Shown one piece after another: positions 1-11,985 of a stretch of DNA of 64,000 nt. The stretch lies in contig CM077597.1 of the NCBI GenBank assembly GCA_039654915.1, forward strand, positions 24,712,001-24,776,000. The letters run 5' to 3'. The DNA comes from Aquilaria yunnanensis. Its lineage: Eukaryota; Streptophyta; Magnoliopsida; Malvales; Thymelaeaceae. The position numbers and the translations under genes were made by a program. Positions within the stretch are counted from its first letter, which is position 1; every line of letters starts with the position of its first letter. The notes beneath the pieces are model-generated. The model saw only the letters and a list, made by a program, of their open reading frames with translations, did not search any database and had not been told where the DNA came from.

Positions 1-522
1 GCCAACTAATCCAACAATGTTCATCATGATTCTAATTCTTCACCACTAATGCATACAACAAAAACCATGAACAGATGACTCAAAAACAACAATAAATATA
101 AAAATGAATAACTGACACCATAGAGACACAAACAGAATAATAAATGTAAAGTAACAATGAACTGCAACAACTCAAATATGAGTCCAACACAAACCCCATG
201 AACATGTAGGCACTTGAACTTGTACTGAATCCTGGGTATCATGATGTCAGTAAGTCACATATCACACTGAGTTATGGGTGCCATGCTACAACCAAAACAA
301 TATTGTGTTTAGCCATTCATGTCATGCTGCAACTATACCAAATTAATTGCAACATCCCTAGGCTGATTCTCTATGTTTCACAATCCCATGATCCATCTTC
401 AAACTCCAACTAGGAATTAATAATCACCAACTCTGCCATTACTAAACCATTTGTTCTATCATACCAAGATTCCACCACATGCTTTATTATACCAAGATTG
501 CATCACATTTTCTAATGCCACT
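1..522. other. AT-rich intergenic DNA, no gene seen
   Basis: No reading frame here has recognisable protein similarity. The only frame of note, on the minus strand at 24-242, translates to a low-complexity hydrophobic peptide typical of AT-rich noise. Confidence 0.6.
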
Positions 523-940
523 TGTTAGAAAAAAAATTTTAAAATCACTGATCATGCATAGTGAAAAAAATCATGATTAAAACAATTATGAACTAATTTA
601 ATATGATTCAGCTCTTAACTAGTCTATATCCACAAATGAGAGAAATTGGCTTAAATAAATTTTGGAGATTTCATCAAAAATATGCCCTTAGTGCTGACAA
701 GGCTTCTAAGTATCCTATCACCATTAACAACCCTTAAAACTTTCTTTCACATAAATGTAAAATATGAAAATTATAAAAGGTTTATCATCTTAGCCCTCTT
801 CGTTTATAGAGACATCTTTTCTCACTTAAAGCCCATACCTGTTGGCTCTTTAAAATAATTACCTTTCATGTCATACCTGAAACCCCAACACAACATGTCT
901 ATCTGGTTTTACTGAAACAAAAATAAAATATGAAAACTGA
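523..940 (+). repeat. Degenerate copia-type LTR remnant
   Basis: Starts TGTTAGAAAAAAAATTTTAA and runs through the phrases ATAGTGAAAAAAATCATG, CTCTTAACTAGTCTATATCC and AATGAGAGAAATT. The same phrases occur in the same order and at similar spacing in the solo LTR at 42632-43229 (GTGAAAAAAAAACATGG, CTCTTAACTAGCCTACATCC, ATAAGAGAAATCC). The first ~400 bp are clearly related and the 3' part has diverged beyond recognition by eye. No internal coding region is attached. The right boundary is a guess. Confidence 0.5.
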
Positions 941-2381
941 ATCTAATCAACTTCAAAATCACAAACTTCCTTACAAAAAACTTGGGGACCAAGCAAAACT
1001 TAAGCTATTGGACATTAAGTCTCAACAAACCTTTTGAAATTCCATTTCAAAGACAAAATAATCCCCCATGATCAAATTCTTCACTACAACGAACTTAAAA
1101 TCTACCAAAAAATTAAATGGGATAGAGAGTTTAAGAAATTCTTCAATTTAAGCGAACTAATCTAGTGCTTGTAGTTGAAAATTGATAAGGATAGGGATCA
1201 CTTTTTTGTTTGTTTGTGAGTTCTCTATTGCTATTTGGAGAATTGTGGTTAGCAAAGTCAAGTTGTGAAATGCTCCCATTAAATGGGATAGAGAGTACAA
1301 TTGGCTACTAAGTGTTCTTATATGGAAGGGCAAGAAGGCTAGGTGATGAAAGTTATCTTTGCAGCATTAGTCATTTTGGACTGAAAGGAAAAGGCCTTTA
1401 TTTTAGAAGAGCAAAACATAAGCTAGGAGATGTTACCAGTAGAATAATCTCTATCAGCCAAATGAAAAATAAATTTTAGTTTACATAGTTTCTTTTTAAA
1501 TTGTTAATATTCAATTTTACTTTGAGCCATAGGTATAGGGCTTATTCCATTTTATTTCTAACTAGGATTTGCATTCTAATTATGCAAAAACAAAAAAAAA
1601 AAATCACCTAATCTTTACCCTAACCTACACTACTGTCGCCTTCTTTTTGTAATACTTAGGCTTTGCCCCTTAAAATGTTAGCTTGTTGACTTCTCATTAA
1701 ATTCAAAAAAAGATGGAAATCCTAACTTTAGCCTTAGACTTGTTTCACCACAAACCTTTACCTAAAACATTTAAATTTGATGAGTTAACCCAATTGCCAA
1801 TTAGTCCTCTGCCTTTGGTTTTTCCACTATAATGTCCAAAGACCTCCAACTTTTAAACCTAAGAGGACCATCCATCGATCTTATAAAATTCAAACCGACC
1901 TTCTAGAAATTCCTAAATCTTAATGCTACTTCACTTCCATTAAAATAAAATGATAGCAAAAAGCTATTTTCCACTAAATACAAATGGTAACAAAAATCTT
2001 AGAACTTTAAGATTGCCTTGGTGTATAGGTCAACTTTTATAGACAACCATTTTGAGTCCTACCCCAGCATATTTTAGCAATAACTATAAGAAACCAAAAA
2101 CACCAAAGACTCTATTAGCAACCTAAGGATGGAATTGGATGATAAGGGAAGTACAACAAAAGGATGTTCATCCTAGCACTGCTTCAATGTTGCAAATGAT
2201 GATGAAGATGGTGAAGAAAAGACCAAATTGACCACAATTTAACTAATATAAAAGCACTGAATGACCTAGCTTGATAAAGAAATTAGCCTTAGTTTGTTAA
2301 TCATAGCCATTCTGGCTTTTATGGCCTCATATGGTATTAAAATAAAAGTAGTATCAAATTAAGGTTATATCAAACTCCAAA
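941..2381. other. AT-rich DNA without a recognised gene
   Basis: No coding similarity. A 19-bp direct repeat (ATTAAATGGGATAGAGAGT) occurs at 1112-1130 and 1278-1296, too short to assign to an element. The stretch is probably decayed transposon sequence. Confidence 0.5.
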
Positions 2382-2395
2382 TGGTATCAGAGTCG
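2382..2395 (+). other. Possible retrotransposon primer-binding site (tRNA-iMet type)
   Basis: TGGTATCAGAGTCG matches the usual plant primer-binding site complementary to the 3' end of initiator tRNA-Met (TGGTATCAGAGC...) apart from its last bases. In an intact element an LTR would end just before it, but no clear LTR end is visible upstream, so this may be an orphan remnant or chance. Confidence 0.4.
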
Positions 2396-2499
2396 GGTGG
2401 TCAGAGCCAGTTGATGATAGAGCCAACTTGGTATTAAGTAAAAGACAAAAGAAAAATTTATAGAAGAAATAGTGTAAAGGCTCTCCAAGTACTTCCTAT

Positions 2500-5270
2500 A
2501 GTTTGGATTCCAAGGTAAGTAAATCCCAAGTTATTTTCCTCAAATAAGTTTTATTAAGCAATAAAAGCAAGATAAGTAAGGTTAAATTGAGTTCCAAAGT
2601 ACAATTGGCAACTAAAAATTGGCACCTAAAGGGCAAAAAGGTAATTTTGGTCCAAGACTGTAATTTCATTGAAATTATTTTTATGTAAGTGTTTTGAGGT
2701 AAATAAGTTAAGACCATAAGTGTTTCTAACTATTTGAACCAAAAGTGAAACTTAAAGGATAAAAATGCACCAAGTGAGAAATCGAGCTATTATGTCTTAT
2801 AATGGCTTAAGTAGCTTAAGGGCATTATGTTTGGGTAAGAAAAAAAAACCTTTCTTGGGACTAAGAAGGATGGTTTAGAGAGAGTTTAAGTGGCCTAAGT
2901 GAACTAAAGATAAGTTTGAGGGCTAAAGTGTCAAGTGGAAAAGAGTTGAGCTAAGTTGGTTATAATGGAAGGAGGATGACACTATTCATCATCTCCTCCA
3001 ATTGCCATTTTCATGGCTCTTTCTCCTCTATTGCTCTCCAGCTCCAAACCTCCCAAATCACCCAAGTTTTCATAAAAATAGTAGGTCCCAAAGCTATCCC
3101 AGCAAGCCCTTAGCTCATTTTTTGTGTATTTGGTGCATTTGGAGTGATTGTTGCAAGTTTTTGATTCAAACCCTAAGGTAAGCATCTTTGATCATTGTGG
3201 GCTAGTTCTAAGCTTGTTAAATGGTTAAAAATGGTCTTAATTTCATGCCCTTGGTGTCCGATTTGGCTGAATTCAAGCTTGGAGCTCAAAGGAACTTCAT
3301 TGGAGCTTGAGGTGAATAGTTGCTTGATTTGGGAAAATCTTCATTTGAGGTAAGGGATTTAAGTTATGAAATGATTAAATGATGCATAAGCAGTGTTAGA
3401 ACACTTGGGAGTAAGTTGAAATGAGTCAAAAGTGATTGGAACTATTTTGGGTAAGGTTTGGAATGAGATTGGCTGAAAAAGGGGCGAAGAAAAGTGGCTC
3501 CAAGGGTTAATGTGATCGCATTGATTTTTTGATGTGATTGCATCGAGCTTAGGAAGAAGAAAAGGCTGTGTAAAATGGGCAATGTTTTCACACCAAGTTT
3601 TCTAATGCTGTCATATAAATTCCAAAAACCTTTATAAAATCATAATGCTGTCGTACCACAATATGCAATGCTATAGCATTGTGCCTGACTTTTGCGAACC
3701 TTGTTTCTAAGTGTCCCAAATCAATTCCTAAGGTTTAGGGGGCATCCTAACATGGCTAAAAAGTTCTCTTAGGATTTAATTATTCATCAATAAGTGGGTA
3801 ATAAGTGGGTGGTTAAGAGGGCTAAGGAAAAATGGATAGGTGAGGTACCTTAAGTCATAAATAGGGTACTAAAGAGGGACCTAGTATTGTATGAGTGCTC
3901 CAATGGCCAAGGGGTGAGGTCATGAACCTCCGACGTTGGAAAGGGACTCGAGAAGCCGGGACCTTTAATTACCCAAGGGTAGACGCCAACTACCTCTGGG
4001 CATTGAGCGGTGCCCAAGAGGTCCTAACCTAGCCGACGGACTCGATCAGTGAATCCACTAAGTTGCCCAAGTTGAGTTCAAGGGAACTTGGTGAAGTTAG
4101 CCACTAAGTTCAATTACCCAACACAACAAGTAAAGGGAAGTTAGGGGTAAGAGGTGAGTAAATGACGATTTACTCTAAGTAACCCGTAAAAGGCGGGCAA
4201 GGTCAAGTAAGTGACGACTTACTTAAGTTTCCCGTAAGAAAGACTTCATGGGGTCTAATCAAGTGTTAGCATTGGATACGAGGGCCAGTATCCAAGTACC
4301 CCAGCCATATGAGCTCATGGTAGTTAAGCACACCTTCGGGTGTAAAGAAGTCCTAAGTGCATAAATATGTGCATTCACTCATCCATCCATACATTACATT
4401 GTATTATTGTTGTTGTTTATTATTTGCTTGTGTTTATTGCTTGTTGTATTGTTTGGTTGGTTGCTTGTGCTATATAAGATATATATGTTGTTGTGCTTTG
4501 CATGTATGCATGTATTTTTCTTGCAGGTGCCAAATCTTTTATTGAGTACTTTCAAGTACTCACCCCTTAAGTGTTGTGCAGGTATTTAAAAGGCTAGTCA
4601 GGCCTAACAGTTGGTAAAAAGCAACTATTAGTGCGAAGTTTTATTTATTTGAAGGTACTTTCTAAGTATGAATCTTTTGGTTAATGATTGCTTATAATAT
4701 AAGTTAATACTGATCAAGGAGTTGTCTTTTTAGCTTTCAAAGGTAAGTATGCACAAGGAAAGTGAGGCTTGCCACTTGAAGCTAGATTGCTTGAGTGGAA
4801 AGCTAAAGGTGGATCTTAGCAGATATTGTTGTCGTTATTGTATGTATGATATTTTTCATATTAAGTGTTGACTCTACTAGTGTCCATTGGTGTGTATAAC
4901 ACTAGGGTTACATTTGGGTGCATATAAGTTTGAGAAGCATGAACATAGTTGTTGCTTGAAGTTAAAGCAACTAAAGTTTTTACATCTTGGCTTGTTTTGA
5001 ATTATATTTTTGTTAACTAGCGCGACACTATTTTTAATATTGTTTTATTTTATTGTTATTGCATAGCCAAGACGATGCATGCATACTTTCTATGCAGGGT
5101 AGGCTAAGTAACTAGTTGCACGTAAAGATTTGAGATACTTCACAAGTAATAACTAGCCAATTGTAACCTAAGTGGGATCATAGTTTCCAAGAAGCTTACC
5201 AGTGGTAGCAAGTTAGGGCACTGGGGCCCTATTTTGCCACAAAAAGCCTAGTAAAAAGGTACATTTAAGG
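2500..5270 (+). repeat. Long gypsy-type LTR remnant
   Basis: A ~2.8-kb non-coding stretch with features I associate with long LTRs of plant gypsy elements. These are an ACTATTCATCATCTCCTCC leader phrase near 2980, a run of GTGATCGCATTG / GTGATTGCATCG motifs near 3512-3545, and a GC-richer block at 3900-4340 with repeated GTAAATGACGATTTACT / GTAAGTGACGACTTACT phrases. A TACTTTCAAGTACTCACCCC motif lies near 4546. The leader phrase and the 'gcgatcgcat' motifs recur at 24190-25235. Small frames inside (2982-3185 minus, 4357-4589 plus) show no protein similarity. Exact ends and a target duplication were not found. Confidence 0.5.
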
Positions 5271-5668
5271 GGTTGTGAAAGGTTTGGAAAAAAGAGATCA
5301 TGTTGAGTTTAGTTAGTGGAATTCAAGAGGAGAAAACCCAAAGCTTGTGGGAAACTCATTAAGAAAGAAAAGGAAAAAAATGGAAGGTCATCAGAAAACA
5401 AGTTGTATTTCTTCAAAAGTTTCTTCAATAGCTAGGAAAATGGACATCATGTCTGATGTTTGTTGTGATTATGTCATTCGATATAATTCATAAAGAATTG
5501 CTTTAAAAACTGTATTTACTTCTTGTAATTTACTTGTATGAAAAAAGAGGTCTAGGTCATACTCTCATGTTTTTTTACAAAAGTTGCTTTTAATGGTAAC
5601 TGGTAAGCACACATAGTTCAGATTCAAGACAATAATTCATCATTTGGAAGGTGTTTACAACATTATTA

Positions 5669-6032
5669 TTAAGGTAAACTCCACCTATTATCCCTAAACT
5701 ATACCTCATGTTGCTTAATTGTCCTAAAACTATCAAGTGCTACATTGATCATCTTCAAACGATTTAATTGTTACTATCTTGTCCTGCTGTCTATCACACC
5801 AATGAGAATGGATGCAAAAGTAAAGTCACATTGGTGGTCTTGTCATCTTTTCATGCCATATCAGTAGCCACATCATTTTTTCCATCCATCATTAACAGTT
5901 GTGATATACGGCAGGATGATTAAGTAATATTATATATAGTGTAGGGATGATTAAGCAAAACTTGATAGTTTTAGGACGATCAAGAAACATTGAATATAAT
6001 TTAAAGACAACAGATGGAGTTTATCTTTACTA
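5669..6032. mobile_element. Foldback MITE (~360 bp)
   Basis: The left end (GGTAAACTCCACCTATTATC, then CTAAAACTATCAAGTGC) reappears inverted at the right end (CTTGATAGTTTTAGG ... GATGGAGTTTATCTTTAC). The imperfect inverted ends are roughly 70 bp on each side of a short unique centre. There is no coding capacity. Size and long ends fit a small MULE-type or unclassified MITE. Confidence 0.6.
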
Positions 6033-6094
6033 TTGAACAGGTGAATTGTTTACAACATCGTCTAGAAGGTGTTTACAGGGTTTAGATTCAAGGC

Positions 6095-6157
6095 TTATAC
6101 ATACATACATACATACATACATATGCATATGTATAAGTATGTATGTATGTATGTATG
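6095..6157. repeat. (CATA)n / (TATG)n palindromic microsatellite
   Basis: A run of CATA repeats is followed, after ATATGCATATGTATA, by a run of TATG repeats, so the tract is self-complementary and could form a long hairpin. Confidence 0.8.
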
Positions 6158-6159
6158 GA

Positions 6160-7096
6160 GGGGGACTCCTCTCAAGTAAAGGGAAATACCCTCTAATTGA
6201 GTGAAATAGAGGGAAATATAGTCGAAATAAGTGGAATGACCAATAGTTAAAAAAAGTATTCCTTATCAAAGAATATCCCTTACAAACTCCCCTCTACTTA
6301 TTTTTCCAATATATGGTGCTTACCAAATCACGGTAGTGCCTCAAGAACAAGTTGAAAATAAGTATGGGCTCACTTTTCAGTTTTAAAAATGCATTATTCT
6401 CATTTTTATTTCATTTTTTTTTGTCTAGAATCGATGTCATTTGAAAGTAAATATAATTTATGGATGCTAATAATTTTAATATTTTTTTAAAAAATGTAAT
6501 TAAAATTTTATGAATATTTTAAGTGACCTACTTAAAAAAGAAAATTTAGTAAAAATATTGTCTATACAGGAAATTAAGAGATTGCTTACTTTAAATATTC
6601 TTAAAATCCATATAAAGTAAGACTATTTTAAAGCAAGATTCATGGAAAAATCCGAAAAAAAATATATAATCTTAAGTTTCCAATATTTGGCCAAGGTATT
6701 TTATTACTTTCTATACACTTTTAGTATAATGACTTCAATTTTCTTGTAATATTTTTAAGTTATATAAACTTTGAGGACAAAATATATTATTTTGATGGAT
6801 TATTTTGTAAATTTTAAAAATTTTAAGACTAAATTGTTTGAAAGTTCAGCATGGCATTGTAATTATTCAAAATATAAATACTTTTTGCCTTCAACCAAAT
6901 CATAGACCTTATAAATTTTAGTCACTCTCAATTGAGACCCAACTTCCATATTAAGCCAAAATTTGTAGTAACTTGCCATAGGAAGTGGAATGTTTCACAT
7001 GAAAACAAAATGTTCTACATAATTAAGGGTGAGTGGCCAGTCTAACCTGATTCAAAAATATTTTTTAGGAGACTTTCTTATGAAAATAAAATATTG
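6160..7096. other. AT-rich DNA, nothing recognised
   Basis: Very AT-rich, no coding similarity, no clear repeat boundaries. It resembles decayed intergenic sequence. Confidence 0.5.
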
Positions 7097-8083
7097 GCAT
7101 AATTACCTAGATGACCCATGTACTATAGTGACTCAGCCAATTGCTCCCCCAGACGTTTTGGAGGTATGAGTCGAGCCTCGAACTTTGATAATCGGGACAC
7201 TTTGCCCACCTGACTCAGTAATGCAGACTTTTTTCATTAGTTATGTAATGGAATTGCATCTGATTGCACAATTTTAAATTCCAAGTCTCTAATTACAAAA
7301 ACCAATAAATTTGGGACTTAGATTGTAATTAAATATAGTCATCTAAATTTTTTATTTTAATCATTTTCACCCAAAACCTAAAACTTATTCTATTTTTCTC
7401 CAAAACCCATCTAAAATGGATTAGGATCGCGTTCCACTGCATTGCTAGCTTCTCTCTGCCACATGTGCTCCTCTTTCGCTGGCTACAACATAGAACGATC
7501 AAGGTGGACTTTAGGCACGAAATCGAGATGGACTAAAGACACAAAATCGAGACGAATTAAAGCCAGATGATGAAGGTTGGGGGTGAAAAAAATGAACAAT
7601 CATGAGGCTGAGGAAGGTGAGGCCGACGAGTTTGACGACAGGGCAAAGTGGGAGAGGCCAAGGAAGAGGTAAGGAGGTTGATGATGAGGCTATAAGGGCG
7701 AAGGCAAGGAAGAACCAAAGAGCTGATGGCAGGATGAAGAGGGCGAAGCCTAGGAGGTCGATGAGGGGTGAGGAGGGCAAGGCTGTGGATGAGGTTTGTG
7801 AACAATAGACTCATGCTGTGTATGATAGGTGGCACTGGTTAGGAGCATATGCGAGAGAAGCGAGAAGGGGGTTAAATGGGATAAAACAGCAGGGTGCAAA
7901 AGATAAAATTAGAAAACTTAAGTGGTGGTTATGTGGATTTTTCATGATTAAATGGGCATAAGTTATGTCAAGTGAACAATGTGTCATAGTTATCAAAGTT
8001 CAAGGCTCAATTCAAACCCCAAAAAGTCCAAGGGAGTGATTGACTGAGTCACTATAGTATAAGGGTCATCCACGTAATTAGGC
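7097..8083. mobile_element. Non-autonomous MULE-like element with ~105-bp terminal inverted repeats
   Basis: The left end (GCATAATTACCTAGATGACC, then ACTATAGTGACTCAG, then GAGCCTCGAACTTTGATAA) is repeated inverted at the right end (TTATCAAAGTTCAAGGCTC, CTGAGTCACTATAGT, GGTCATCCACGTAATTAGGC). The arms are about 105 bp with scattered mismatches. The flanks AAAATATTG (left) and AAAACATTT (right) are a plausible degenerate 9-bp target duplication, as expected for Mutator-like elements. There is no transposase. The centre (~7420-7900) is richer in GC than its surroundings. Confidence 0.7.
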
Positions 8084-8569
8084 CCAAAACATTTCTTATG
8101 AAAATGTAATATTCTACGTAATTGTAATTGAAAAATTTTAGTATTTTACACATTTTTCATCTATGCACCTTGTTTTATGTGGGTAAAAATAATATATACA
8201 CCACTAATGTTTCTCAGTTAGCCCAAATCTGTCACAAACACTACAAAGAGAATGACCTATTGCGACAATAGGCATGATTGAGGGAAAGGCAAAAAGAAAT
8301 CAACAAAAAATTGTGACTCCAGCAAGAGTTGACTAGCCAACAAATAAAACTGCAACAATTTTTCAATGATTATGTTTCTTAAGATTAAAAATCATCATAA
8401 ATTCCCATGATTTTGCGATAAATGTTTTCTAACGATTCCTAATCGTCTTTAATATTTTGAAGGGGATTTTTGGAGGCAAAAATTTTGACAAGCTTCCTAT
8501 GAAAATAATCGTAGAAAGGGTTCATAGCAAAACTGTAGGAAATATTGCTACAATCTTCCCATGGATAAT

Positions 8570-9330
8570 TCTAAACCTACACCCCTAAACCCTAATCTTT
8601 AAAACTCTATAACCTAAACCATAAACCCTTTAAACACTAAACACTACACCCTAAACCTTAAACCCTAAACTCTAAGCCCTAAACCCCTTAAATACTAAAC
8701 ACTAAACAATAAACCTTAAACCCTAAACCCTTAAACACTAAACACTAAACCTAAACCTTAATCCTTAAACTCCCAACCCTAAACCGCTAACCTTATCCCC
8801 TAACCCTACTACCTAAACCCTAACCACTAAACCTTAAACCCTAACCATAATACCTAAACCCTTAGCCCTAAACCTTAAACTCTAACCCCTTAACCATAAT
8901 TCCAAAACTCTAAACACTAAACACTAAATGCTAAAACCTAAAACCATAATCCCTAAACCCTAATCCTAATCCCTAAACCCCAAGCCTTAACCACAAACCT
9001 TAAATACTAACCCTAAACCGTGATGTTAACCCATAATCTCTAAACCAATAACCCTAACCCTAATCTCTAAACCCCTAATCTTAACCTTAAACCCTAATCC
9101 TTAAACATTAAACCCTAAACCCCAAATCACTTAACCTTAACCCAAGTCTTAAACCTAATTGAACACTAAATCATAATTAAAGAATTAAACCCCTTAACAT
9201 TAACCCTAAACCGTAACTCCTAACCCTAAATCATAAACATTAAACTCTAAACCTTAAACATTTAACTTATAAACACTAAAGCCTTAAATTACTAAACTCT
9301 AATCCTAACCTTAAATCCTTAAAATCTAAC
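8570..9330 (+). repeat. Degenerate telomere-like (CCCTAAA)n tract
   Basis: About 760 bp built from variants of CCCTAAA, CCTTAAA, ACTAAA and CCCTAATC, with few perfect adjacent copies. Plant telomeres are CCCTAAA, so this is an interstitial, heavily mutated telomere-type repeat. It lies between sequences with CACTA-like subterminal motifs, so it is probably carried inside the element and does not mark a chromosome end. Confidence 0.75.
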
Positions 9331-9968
9331 CATTAGGATTTAGTCTTAATTCTCATTGGCAGACTAATTACCATAACCCTTAATCCTAATGGCCACTAAC
9401 ACTAAACTTCTATATAGTTGTTTTGGTTAGTAATTAAACATATTTAATAAGTTCCCATTTTATAAGTTTCTACATTTAGAATGTAGAATTACTTTTGAGG
9501 TTTTCATATCTAGTAATTTTAATGATCCAGGTAGAAATTTTTTTAAAATGACAACATTGATCCTAAACTATTTATATTTGTGAAATTAGGTACAAGGATT
9601 ATGAGAAAAAATTTAGTCATAGATAAAAATGACTCTAACAAACCCTAGACTTTTCAATAATTATCAATTTTACATAAAATTTTTAAGATTTTTCTATTTA
9701 GTCGCTAGAAGTACAGGAGTTGTAGATCATAGGAAAATTAAAGGAATAAACAAGAAATCAAGGGAAAACCATAAGAAAGTAATATTATATCATCACAAAA
9801 TCATAGGAGAAGTCAAATAATTTATGGGCGAGAAAAGAAAAATTTAGGGAAAATTAAGGTAGGCCCTTCACGATGATTATAATCATCACAGAACAAGTAG
9901 AAAGATCAACAACTTGTGGAGAGTCATGTGGGGTACCATCACTTTAGCTATTGTCATAAGATTTTAGC

Positions 9969-10012
9969 GATGATTTAGCCTTGATTTTTTAGTTAATCAA
10001 GGCTAAATCATC
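9969..10012. repeat. Perfect 18-bp inverted repeat (hairpin)
   Basis: GATGATTTAGCCTTGATT at 9969-9986 is exactly complementary to AATCAAGGCTAAATCATC at 9995-10012, with an 8-base loop. It sits among the palindromic subterminal-type repeats of the CACTA-like region. Confidence 0.85.
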
Positions 10013-10039
10013 ACAACACATGCAATGATTATAATCATC

Positions 10040-10620
10040 ACAAACCTTGACATAATTGCAGTCTATTTGCCTCTCTCTTCTCATTTTTTATCCCTAAACT
10101 TCTCATCTCCTCCTTTCCCTCTCCTCCATTCATCCACTGCCCTCTCCTCCATCCATCCATAATCTCCTATCCTCCCATCCACAGCTCTCTTCCTTTCCAC
10201 TCATTTTCCTTCACCAATGAGCAAGCATATGCAATTTTTTATTCACTTTCCATTGTCAGCTAATTGATTCTCCTCCTCTCCCTCTCCTTCATCCATACAC
10301 CATCTCCCACCCTTCCTTCTCCGACTCTCCTCTTCTCCTTCCTTCCTCTTCTTTTCTTCACATCCGCCGGTGAGCATACGTACATAATCTCCAATCTGTT
10401 TTCCTCAATCAACTGATTAATTCTCCTCCTCTCCCTCCCCTTTATCTATCCACTGCCCTCTGCTCCATCCATCCACCATTTCTTGTCTTTACCTCCTCTG
10501 CTCTCCCTCTCCCTTCCCCTCCTCCATCACCAAGCATTCATGAGCGATCTCTGATCCACTCTCCTCCATCTCCATCGACTGATCGATTCTCCTCCATTCT
10601 TTTTCCAAAAGCATTCCAAG
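10040..10620 (+). repeat. CT-rich low-complexity tract
   Basis: Repeated phrases of the type CTCTCCTCCATCCATCCA and GATTCTCCTCCTCTCCCTC, three to four loose copies. No protein similarity. It could be the 5' leader of a lost gene or a transposon promoter region. Confidence 0.5.
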
Positions 10621-10797
10621 TAATGAAGGCATACCCTTGGTTTAATTAAATTCATGCAATAAATCAAGGCATGTTAGTGATTATGTTAAAGGTTTTCTGA
10701 TTATAGTGATTGTGGATATTTTTCTTGGTGGACCTTTTTTTTCTCATAATTGATGCTACAGTGATTATTATGGGTGATTGTGTGATTATGGGTGAAA

Positions 10798-11240
10798 TGT
10801 ACCAAAAATATATATAATTTTGTAAGTAATTTTAATTCAACAACTTAATTGAAAAAAGAACCAAAATTATGAATAATTTTTGTAACTAATTAAAGTTAGT
10901 GGCTTAAATTCAAAAAATACCAAACTTATGGATAATTTTGTAACTATTTAAATTTCAACGGCTTAATTGACAAAAGCAAAAAAAAAAAAAAAGAAATTGG
11001 ATAAAAAGGTAACTAATTAAAGTTTAAGGGATTAATTGAAAAAAGTATGAATTTTGTGGATAAAAAATGTAATTATTTAAAGTTTAAGAACTTAATTGAA
11101 AAATGTACAAAAATTTAGTATGAAAAGGTAACTTATTAAAATTTAAGGAATTAATTGACAAAAAGTACCAAATTTGTGGATAAACATATAAGTAATTAAA
11201 GTTTGAGGACTAATTGACAAATGTACAAAAATTTTGCATA
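10798..11240 (+). repeat. Degenerate ~60-bp tandem repeat, about 7 copies
   Basis: Each unit follows the pattern TACCAAA..TGGATAA....GTAACTAATTAAAGTTT.AG..CTTAATTGA.AAAAG. Units start roughly every 58-66 bp and differ by substitutions and small indels. It is non-coding. Confidence 0.7.
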
Positions 11241-11379
11241 AAAAGGGGTGCATCCTGAGTGTCCCACCTTGCCTCGCACATCCCGCCACCTTTGGATCTC
11301 AGTGGGTAATTTCAAACCGATTTATTTACTTGTACTTTTCTATAAGTTATACAAAATTAATTAATTACCTGATATATTT

Positions 11380-11655
11380 TTATAGGCATACAATGATGCC
11401 AGTCAGCTAAGATTTGCTCAATTGAAGGAGAAAAACCTGACGTTACAAAATGAGGTATAGCAGGCCAACAACTGGTTGATCTAGATCCAGTTTGGCATGT
11501 AAGAATAGATCTAGTGTCGGACAGGCGCCGCAATCAATGTTACCATCCATGAGCTGATCAGGAGCAAAGTTATTCCGGCTGGCTCTATTCCCATAGGACT
11601 GCGGACTAGGTCCTCTGGGGTCAAAGTTGATGATGATAGTCTACACTAACAATCA
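11380..11655 (+). pseudogene. GC-richer coding-like scrap, unidentified
   Basis: Within AT-rich repeats this short stretch is GC-richer and contains two open pieces (around 11390-11457 and 11520-11640) separated by stops. A preceding TTTTTATAG could be a splice acceptor. It may be a remnant exon of a transposon gene, since it lies in the CACTA-like region, but I do not recognise the protein. Confidence 0.3.
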
Positions 11656-11985
11656 TTTGCCGCTACCACAGTAGTGATATTTATTTTATTGATGTAAATT
11701 AGGGTTAGGTTTTTTCTTTCACATTTCTATATTTAATTGACATATTTAGGTAAATTATTGATACTTATATTAATAATATTTTATTATTCAACTGCAATTA
11801 ATTTACTAGTAGCAATTAATATAATATACTAATTTGATTAATCAAATACACTAAAATCTATAATTAAAAAAACTAAGAATCATTGCAAAATTGTCAAAAT
11901 ATTTTCTATGATTATAATTATCACAATAGATTGTGACGATTATAGTCGTCGCATCAACATCAAGGCAAAATCATTGCAAATAGGA

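Noticed and set aside
4357..4589. Two overlapping Cys/Leu-rich frames
   Set aside because: Translation of a GTT-rich LTR stretch in two frames; no similarity.
8570..9330. Chromosome end (telomere)
   Set aside because: The repeats are degenerate and internal, flanked on both sides by transposon-like DNA.
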